DNA of 64,000 nucleotides from Paenibacillus sp. JCM 10914 (GTDB lineage: Bacteria > Bacillota > Bacilli > Paenibacillales > Paenibacillaceae). The stretch lies in assembly GCF_001315105.1 (NCBI RefSeq), contig NZ_BAZR01000025.1, positions 1-64,000 of the forward strand. The letters are read 5' to 3'. The translations under genes were made by a program, and so were the position numbers. Of the stretch, positions 57,280 to 64,000 are shown piece by piece. Every line of letters begins with the position of its first letter. The first letter of the stretch is position 1. The notes below the pieces were generated by a model. The model was not told the origin of the DNA. It was given only the letters and a program-made list of their open reading frames with translations, and did not search any database.

Positions 57280-58824
57280 ATGTCCGCTCCAAAACCTGTT
57301 GCATTGATCATTATGGACGGTTTCGGACTGCGCAACACCGAGGTAGGCAATGCGGTCGCACAAGCGAACAAGCCTAACTACGACCGGTATTTGAAGCAAT
57401 ATCCGAACACGACCCTCACTGCATGCGGAGAGGCCGTGGGTTTGCCGGAAGGTCAGATGGGCAATTCCGAAGTTGGTCATTTGAACATCGGAGCAGGCCG
57501 GATCGTCTATCAGGACTTGACTCGTATCACGAAGTCGATTCGCGAAGGTGAGTTCTTCGAGAACGAGACGCTCGTTGAAGCGGTTCGCGCAGCGAAGAAT
57601 AACGGCAAGAAATTGCATTTGTACGGGCTTGTATCCGATGGCGGCGTACATAGTCACATTGAGCATATGTTTGCTATGCTGGATCTGGCTAAGAAGGAAG
57701 ATTTCCATGACGTTTATATTCATGGCTTCATGGATGGACGTGACGTGGCTCCGGACAGCGGCAAGCAGTTCGTGAAGGATCTCGTTGCGAAGATCGAAGA
57801 AGTAGGCGTTGGCCGAATTGCTACGCTGTCAGGTCGCTATTACGCGATGGACCGCGACAAGCGCTGGGATCGTGTGGAGAAGGCCTATCGCGCGATGGTA
57901 TACGGGGAAGGTCCTCGTTACACCGATCCGCTGAAAGCTATTACGGAATCCTACGAGAAATCGGTATTTGATGAATTCGTGGAGCCAACCGTTATCGTAG
58001 ACGGCACCGGAGAACCGGCGGGCTTGGTGGAGAGCGGGGATTCGGTTATTTTCCTGAATTATCGCCCTGACCGAGCGATTCAATTGTCTCAGGTGTTCAC
58101 GAATAAAGATTTTCGCGGCTTTGAACGTGGGCCGAAATTTCCGCAGAGCCTGCATTTCGTCTGCTTGACGTTGTTCAGCGAAACGGTGGAGGGCTTCGTT
58201 GCTTATAAGCCGAAGGACCTTGACAACACGCTGGGCGAGGTGCTGGTACAGCACAACAAGAAGCAGTTGCGAATCGCGGAGACGGAGAAATACCCGCATG
58301 TCACATTCTTCTTCAGTGGCGGACGCGATGTTGAGCTTCCAGGCGAGACACGCGTGTTGATTAACTCGCCGAAGGTGGCGACATATGACCTCCAGCCGGA
58401 GATGAGTGCCTATGAAGTGGCCGATGCTTGTGTGCGCGAGATTGAAGCAGATAAGCATGATGCGATTATCCTGAACTTCGCAAACCCGGATATGGTGGGC
58501 CATTCCGGTATGTTGGAGCCAACGGTCAAAGCAGTTGAAACCACAGACGAATGTGTTGGAAAAGTGGTGGAAGCAATCTTGGCTAAAGGCGGCGTCGTTC
58601 TGATCACCGCTGATCATGGCAATGCGGATATGGTATTTGATGAGAACGGTCGTCCGTTCACGGCACATACCACGAACCCGGTTCCGTTCATCGTAACCGA
58701 TGAGAACGTATCGCTTCGCGAAGGCGGCATTCTGGCTGACATCGCACCGACGATCCTTGATCTGATGGGTCTGCCGAAGCCGGCGGAAATGACCGGTACT
58801 TCCATGATTGCAGCACGTAATTAA
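57280..58824 (+). CDS. gpmI: 2,3-bisphosphoglycerate-independent phosphoglycerate mutase
   Basis: 514-residue manganese enzyme of the alkaline phosphatase fold. [17 protein letters not shown] binds metal, the catalytic Ser is in [15 protein letters not shown] near residue 62, and [12 protein letters not shown] and [11 protein letters not shown] carry metal ligands. It starts on the base after tpiA ends. Confidence 0.97.
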   Translation: MSAPKPVALIIMDGFGLRNTEVGNAVAQANKPNYDRYLKQYPNTTLTACGEAVGLPEGQMGNSEVGHLNIGAGRIVYQDLTRITKSIREGEFFENETLVEAVRAAKNNGKKLHLYGLVSDGGVHSHIEHMFAMLDLAKKEDFHDVYIHGFMDGRDVAPDSGKQFVKDLVAKIEEVGVGRIATLSGRYYAMDRDKRWDRVEKAYRAMVYGEGPRYTDPLKAITESYEKSVFDEFVEPTVIVDGTGEPAGLVESGDSVIFLNYRPDRAIQLSQVFTNKDFRGFERGPKFPQSLHFVCLTLFSETVEGFVAYKPKDLDNTLGEVLVQHNKKQLRIAETEKYPHVTFFFSGGRDVELPGETRVLINSPKVATYDLQPEMSAYEVADACVREIEADKHDAIILNFANPDMVGHSGMLEPTVKAVETTDECVGKVVEAILAKGGVVLITADHGNADMVFDENGRPFTAHTTNPVPFIVTDENVSLREGGILADIAPTILDLMGLPKPAEMTGTSMIAARN

Positions 58825-58858
58825 AACCGTATTAGATCAATCCCAAACTTAACATTAA

Positions 58859-60163
<1,305 letters not shown>

Positions 60164-60170
60164 GCGTGAT

Positions 60171-60209
60171 AAAAGCCCGGCTCCTATCTTATGGGAGCCG
60201 GGCTTTTTT
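60171..60209 (+). terminator. terminator of the glycolytic operon
   Basis: AAAGCCCGGCTCC and GGGAGCCGGGCTTT form a stem of about 13 bp, then TTTTT. It may also serve the convergent LacI-type gene. Confidence 0.95.
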
Positions 60210-60214
60210 GCGTC

Positions 60215-61321
60215 TTATGTGGAATTTGCGGAAATCCCTCTGAGGAGGGACGGAATCGCATTCTGATCCCCGCTTATTGGTCTTACGGTATACCCCTCAT
60301 GCCATCTGCCCTGAACCTGAATATGCTCATAGGGTAGCGTTGGATTAGAGATGCGCCATAACATGCGGTCGACGCCGCGCGCGCCGGTCTCCTTCACTAA
60401 CAATTCTGGATGGGTAATATCCCGGAACAGTCGGTTAGGAGAATGTTCTAAACCGATTAGCGCGTAATCCTTCGGGATCGTCCGCCCTAACAAGCGGCAG
60501 GCGTAATAGACGGGGTCTAAATCATGCTCCAGGCCGACGACCAGCGCCGTCGGAGCTTCACGCATGATAGCATCGGCTAACTTATGAACATACGCTTCGC
60601 CTGTCGAAGAGTCTTGCGGTGCATATGACGCTGAAAGAGCCGCAACGCCTGCTGCGTGCATCGCCTCGCAGAACGCGTGCCAGCGGATACGAAAACCGCG
60701 ATGATGCTTATTATCGCCAATATACAGAATGCGGCGATGGCCGTGCGCCAGCAGGCAGCGGACCGATTGATGCACCGCTGTCGCCACGTCCCAAACGACG
60801 CTGTCGACTGCTGCCGCAGGCGGCGGATAATTGAGTAGTATGGCTGGCACGGGCAGAGAAATAAGCTGCTCTTCTACAACCGGTGCGATCAGCGGTGGAA
60901 TGAACACGCCATCCATGTAATGAAGCCCCGACCGCCAAGCCCAGCCCTCTTCATGCTTAGGCCTGAATGCTGCCGCTTCCTGCAGCGTGGGCTCCGTTAA
61001 CGTCTCCAGCGTATGTCCAAATTGCGTAAGCTGGGTTTGGATGCCGTCCAGCAGCTGGCGGTGGATCGTGCCAAGGCTGCGTCTCGGCATAATATAAGCA
61101 AACCGCCGCGATTTAGTGCTGTAGATCGATATGCGCTCCACGCGCAGTGCCCGCTCCTGCTCCTTACTCCGGTATCCGAGCCGGGTAGCAAGCTCGATGA
61201 CCTCCGCTCGCGTCCGCTCGGACATGCCGGGCAGTCCGCGCAGTGCCTTCGATACGGTATGCGCGCTGAGCCCCAACCGCTCAGCAAGAGTCTGAAGCGT
61301 AACGTCCTTGTAATTGGGCAT
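60215..61321 (-). CDS. LacI-family transcriptional regulator
   Basis: 368-residue repressor. The N-terminal LacI HTH reads VTLQTLAERLGLSAHTVSKA with the hinge around ALRGLPGMSERTR; the rest is a periplasmic-binding-protein-like sensor domain (RRILYIGDNKHHRGF, YALIGLEHSPNRLF). ATG 61321 lies six bases after AAGGAGA. It is divergent from an FAD oxidoreductase gene and near sugar permease genes, so control of these is likely; the sugar is unknown. Confidence 0.9.
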   Translation of the reverse strand: MPNYKDVTLQTLAERLGLSAHTVSKALRGLPGMSERTRAEVIELATRLGYRSKEQERALRVERISIYSTKSRRFAYIMPRRSLGTIHRQLLDGIQTQLTQFGHTLETLTEPTLQEAAAFRPKHEEGWAWRSGLHYMDGVFIPPLIAPVVEEQLISLPVPAILLNYPPPAAAVDSVVWDVATAVHQSVRCLLAHGHRRILYIGDNKHHRGFRIRWHAFCEAMHAAGVAALSASYAPQDSSTGEAYVHKLADAIMREAPTALVVGLEHDLDPVYYACRLLGRTIPKDYALIGLEHSPNRLFRDITHPELLVKETGARGVDRMLWRISNPTLPYEHIQVQGRWHEGYTVRPISGDQNAIPSLLRGISANST

Positions 61322-61343
61322 CGGAATCTCTCCTTTCAATAGC

Positions 61344-61395
61344 GAAAAACGAAACCAAAACGAAACTAATCTGCACCCCGTACTCCAGTTATAAT
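61344..61395. promoter_or_regulatory. divergent control region with CGAAAC direct repeats
   Basis: CGAAAC occurs twice (within 61348-61367) with an 11-bp period in the 111-bp gap between the LacI-type gene and the oxidoreductase gene. A TATAAT box for the rightward gene lies at 61390-61395, 38 bp before its start, without a good -35 hexamer. Confidence 0.45.
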
Positions 61396-61432
61396 GTGGC
61401 GAAAGAGAACATTAATTTGGAGGTCAAGAATC

Positions 61433-62818
61433 ATGAAAATGAAGAATGAAGCTCTCGATGCAAAGCCAATGGTTAGACAGCCGGCTCAGGATATCCCGCT
61501 CTATGCTTCCATTGATGTGCTGGTGGCAGGAGGAGGCCCGGCAGGCATCGGGGCAGCGCTCGCTGCTGCGCGCTGCGGTGCGTCCGTGCTGCTCGTCGAG
61601 CAGCGTGGCTACCTTGGAGGTATGGCGACTGTGTCGCAGGTACCTGCATTTTGCCCGTATACGGACCAGATGAAACCCATCATTCGCGGCATCGGCCTCG
61701 AGATTTTGGAGGATATGAAGCGCAGCATGGCTGATGAATTCCAACGCGATTGGCAAGGTCGGTATGACTGGGTGCCAATCGATGCGGAAGTGCTGAAACG
61801 GTTGCTCGACGAGAAAATGGCCAAGGCTGGGGTGAATGTGCTGTATCATACCTTTCTGGGCAACGTGTTGCATGAACAAGGGCATGTGGAGGCGGCGATC
61901 ATCCACAACAAGTCAGGAACACAAGCCGTGAAGGCCGCTATCTACGTCGATGCCACCAGTGATGCCGATATCGTATGGCATGCCGGAGGGCCATTGGTCA
62001 AGGGCGGCGACGAAGGCGAACTCCAGCCGGGAACGATGTGCTTCGTGCTGCATAATTTAAGCCGCTCGACCTTTCTAGCTCACGCCGATCAGACTGGAAG
62101 CGACCTGAGGCACTCGATTCGTGAGGGCATCGCCGCGGGCGAACTGAAGGTAGCGCGGGAATGGGCCGGCATTTCCTGGCTTAATGAACATACGGCCGGC
62201 TTCAATTTTGGTCATGTGTTCGGCATTGACGGCTCCAATGCGGATGACCTGAGCCGCGGTGCTACGGAAGGCCGGGTGCTGGTGCATCATATCGTGCAAT
62301 GGTTGCGTCGCTCCGTGCCGGGCTTTGCCAATGCCTATCTTGGCACGACAGGCGAGCAAATCGGCATCCGAGAGACGCGCCGCATTGTGGGCGACTATGT
62401 GATCACGGCCGATGATTTTCTAGGCTGCCGCAGCTTCCCTGATGATATTGCGCGCAATGCTTACTTCATCGATATTCATATGGCCAAACCCACCAGCGGT
62501 ATGACGATGGTGCACCTGCCGCCGGGTCAATCGCACGGTATCCCTTACCGGGCACTGCTTCCAGTCGGTCTTGACAATGTGATCGTGGCCGGTCGTGCCA
62601 TTTCCACTGACCGGGCGACACAAGGCTCGACGCGTGTGATGCCCAATTGCTTCGCGATGGGTGAAGCCGCGGGCACGGCGGCGGCGTTGCTGACGAAGCA
62701 AAAGCGCAGCAGTACACGCAGCCTCGACGTCGAAACGCTGCAGCGACAGCTTGTGCACAAGGGGGCATGGCTCGGCGAAGAAATCAACGAACGTCTGCGC
62801 ACGCAGAGATCCATATGA
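61433..62818 (+). CDS. FAD-dependent oxidoreductase (FAD_oxidored family)
   Basis: 461-residue flavoprotein of the fumarate-reductase-like FAD_oxidored group. The FAD site is VLVAGGGPAGIGAALAAARC with VEQRGYLGG after it. IYVDATSDADI and a late VIVAGRAISTDRATQGSTRV follow. Members are frequent beside sugar-utilisation genes in Paenibacillus; the substrate is unknown. TTTGGAGGTC precedes ATG 61433. Confidence 0.86.
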   Translation: MKMKNEALDAKPMVRQPAQDIPLYASIDVLVAGGGPAGIGAALAAARCGASVLLVEQRGYLGGMATVSQVPAFCPYTDQMKPIIRGIGLEILEDMKRSMADEFQRDWQGRYDWVPIDAEVLKRLLDEKMAKAGVNVLYHTFLGNVLHEQGHVEAAIIHNKSGTQAVKAAIYVDATSDADIVWHAGGPLVKGGDEGELQPGTMCFVLHNLSRSTFLAHADQTGSDLRHSIREGIAAGELKVAREWAGISWLNEHTAGFNFGHVFGIDGSNADDLSRGATEGRVLVHHIVQWLRRSVPGFANAYLGTTGEQIGIRETRRIVGDYVITADDFLGCRSFPDDIARNAYFIDIHMAKPTSGMTMVHLPPGQSHGIPYRALLPVGLDNVIVAGRAISTDRATQGSTRVMPNCFAMGEAAGTAAALLTKQKRSSTRSLDVETLQRQLVHKGAWLGEEINERLRTQRSI

Positions 62819-62853
62819 GTTGTATGGCTCGCCCAGCTTAGCGCCATATCCAG

Positions 62854-62897
62854 CAGCCCGGCTCCATGCAGCTTGCATAGTACCGGGCTGTTATATT
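62854..62897. terminator. terminator between convergent oxidoreductase and permease genes
   Basis: CAGCCCGG and CCGGGCTG arms with an inner ATGCA/TGCAT pair, followed by TTATATTA. The T tract is imperfect. Confidence 0.75.
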
Positions 62898-62941
62898 ACT
62901 TGAGCTGCATAATTTCAGCTATTCCGTGATGATTATGGCTG

Positions 62942-63820
62942 TTATTCCTTAACGGCTCCCAGGACGATGCCCTTCACGAAGAAGCGCTGCAGGAACGGGT
63001 ACACGGCAAGGATTGGCAGCATCGCAATGAAGATCTGCGCTGACTTAACGCTGCGGTTGGACAGCAGCTCTAGATCCTCGGGATTAATGCCGGTCTTGCT
63101 GAAATCCTGCACGACGACGATCGTCTGAAGCAGCGTAGCCATCGGCCACTTACTGTTGTCAATCATAAATAGCATACCGTCGAACCAACTGTTCCAATGG
63201 AACACCAGCGTGAACAGCGACAGCGTGGCGATCGCCGGCAACGAGATTGGCAGATAGATGCGCGTCAGAATCTTGAACGAAGTTGCACCGTCCATGATCG
63301 CAGCTTCGTCGAGGTCTTTGGGCAGCGCGCGGAAGAAGTTCATTAATAGTATCATGTTCCACACATTGACCAGATTCGGCAAGATGAATACCCAGAAGGA
63401 ATTGATCAGATTAAGGTTCTGGATCATAATATACGTCGGCACAAGACCGGCATCAAATACCATGATAATCAGAAAAAACCACACATAGAATGTCCGACCG
63501 CGGAACTCCACCGTGGAACGCGACAGTGAGAAAGAGGCTAGCACGGTTACGATCATGCCCAGCAACGTGCCGACGATGCTGCGAAGCACGGAGGTGTTAA
63601 GCGAAGATAGGAAATTGAGATTATTGAATGTCTCCGCATAGCTGTCGAGCGTAAAGTTGATTGGCCAGAACGCTACCAAATTCGCATCGGCTGCCGCCTT
63701 GCCGCTCAGCGAGACGGCGAAGATGTGGACGAGCGGCAGCACGCACAGGATCGAGATCAGGATCAGGAAAGCAACGTTGAAGCCGTAAAATATTTTGTAG
63801 CTAGGATTTTTATGATACAT
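62942..63820 (-). CDS. carbohydrate ABC transporter permease, YtcP/LplC type
   Basis: 292-residue MalG-like permease with six helices. The coupling loop reads PKDLDEAAIMDGATSFKILT and the C-terminus ends QRFFVKGIVLGAVKE, as in YtcP/LplC permeases that import oligosaccharides. AAGGAGG precedes ATG 63820. It pairs with the partial permease upstream; no ATPase gene is adjacent. Confidence 0.93.
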   Translation of the reverse strand: MYHKNPSYKIFYGFNVAFLILISILCVLPLVHIFAVSLSGKAAADANLVAFWPINFTLDSYAETFNNLNFLSSLNTSVLRSIVGTLLGMIVTVLASFSLSRSTVEFRGRTFYVWFFLIIMVFDAGLVPTYIMIQNLNLINSFWVFILPNLVNVWNMILLMNFFRALPKDLDEAAIMDGATSFKILTRIYLPISLPAIATLSLFTLVFHWNSWFDGMLFMIDNSKWPMATLLQTIVVVQDFSKTGINPEDLELLSNRSVKSAQIFIAMLPILAVYPFLQRFFVKGIVLGAVKE

Positions 63821-63847
63821 GAGGTCCTCCTTGAATGTGTGCTGGCA

Positions 63848-64000
63848 TCAGAAAATACGGTAGTTGGCCCAGCGGTAGGCGATATAATAGCCGCCGCCAA
63901 TTAGGATAAAGCCCACCAGGGATTTGAATACGCCGACAGCGGTTGCCAGCGAATACTGTCCTTCCTGAAAAGCGCGATATACGTAGGTATCGATAATGTC
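63848..64000 (-). CDS. carbohydrate ABC transporter permease, LplB/YteP type (3' part only)
   Basis: The last 50 codons of a permease that continues past the window. DIIDTYVYRAFQEGQYSLAT and a final helix match the C-terminus of LplB/YteP permeases. It ends at TGA, 27 bp before the next permease start. Confidence 0.88.
   Translation of the reverse strand, partial: DIIDTYVYRAFQEGQYSLATAVGVFKSLVGFILIGGGYYIAYRWANYRIF

Overview
The window is chromosomal DNA of a Paenibacillus-like member of the Bacillales. This rests on gene order that closely follows the Bacillus subtilis yvo/yvc/cggR region (hprK-lgt-ppaX-yvoF, hisZGDBHAFI, a yvcD-like TPR gene, trxB, rapZ-yvcK-whiA-crh, bmrA, clpP, cggR-gap-pgk-tpi-pgm-eno), on Gram-positive Shine-Dalgarno sites with many GTG and TTG starts, and on Paenibacillus-style accessory genes (7TMR hybrid kinase, LplB/YtcP-type sugar permeases, a copper-amine-oxidase-type stalk domain). 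No phage, insertion sequence or CRISPR array was seen.

Layout. 1-0.9 kb: eight tRNA genes and a terminator. 0.9-8.3 kb: a PucR-type regulator, an MsmX/UgpC sugar-ABC ATPase, then hprK-lgt-ppaX-yvoF and a membrane acyltransferase. 8.4-17.2 kb: a his operon (hisZGDBHAFIE plus a PHP-type histidinol phosphatase; hisC is absent) followed by a PRPP synthetase gene. 17.2-26.7 kb: TPR protein, trxB, then small genes (two acetyltransferases, cupin, Nudix, DUF4177, DUF3891, DUF368, FAD oxidoreductase). 26.8-33.9 kb: a 1044-residue hybrid kinase carrying two different kinase modules with a receiver-only partner, and on the other strand a DesK/DesR-like two-component system with an ABC-2 exporter. 34.2-42.3 kb: glcK, rapZ-yvcK-whiA-crh-like HPr, a BmrA-like exporter and an OmpR/EnvZ-type two-component pair. 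42.3-51.4 kb: a repeat-rich spacer, an amino-acid importer with a fused binding protein-permease, a SIMPL protein, the potABCD polyamine importer and a secreted stalk protein. 51.6-60.2 kb: a long hairpin element, clpP, tRNA-Arg, and the cggR-gap-pgk-tpiA-gpmI-eno glycolytic operon with a recognisable promoter and CggR operator. 60.2-64 kb: a LacI-type regulator, an FAD oxidoreductase and the 3' part of a sugar ABC importer.

How it works together. The window concentrates carbon-control genes: HPr kinase/phosphorylase, the pyrophosphatase PpaX, an HPr/Crh-type phosphocarrier, glucokinase, YvcK, the CggR repressor and five lower-glycolysis enzymes.

A caution governs much of the reading. At least eight well-conserved genes (ppaX, hisJ, whiA, bmrA, the amino-acid transporter fusion, clpP, gap, tpiA) are broken by frameshifts. 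In each case restoring one base, usually in a short run of identical bases, gives back the normal protein; whiA also needs a two-base restoration. A tRNA-Val gene lacks two G residues in the same way. The simplest reading is uncorrected consensus deletions rather than gene decay, so these genes are annotated here as intact but frameshifted in this sequence.
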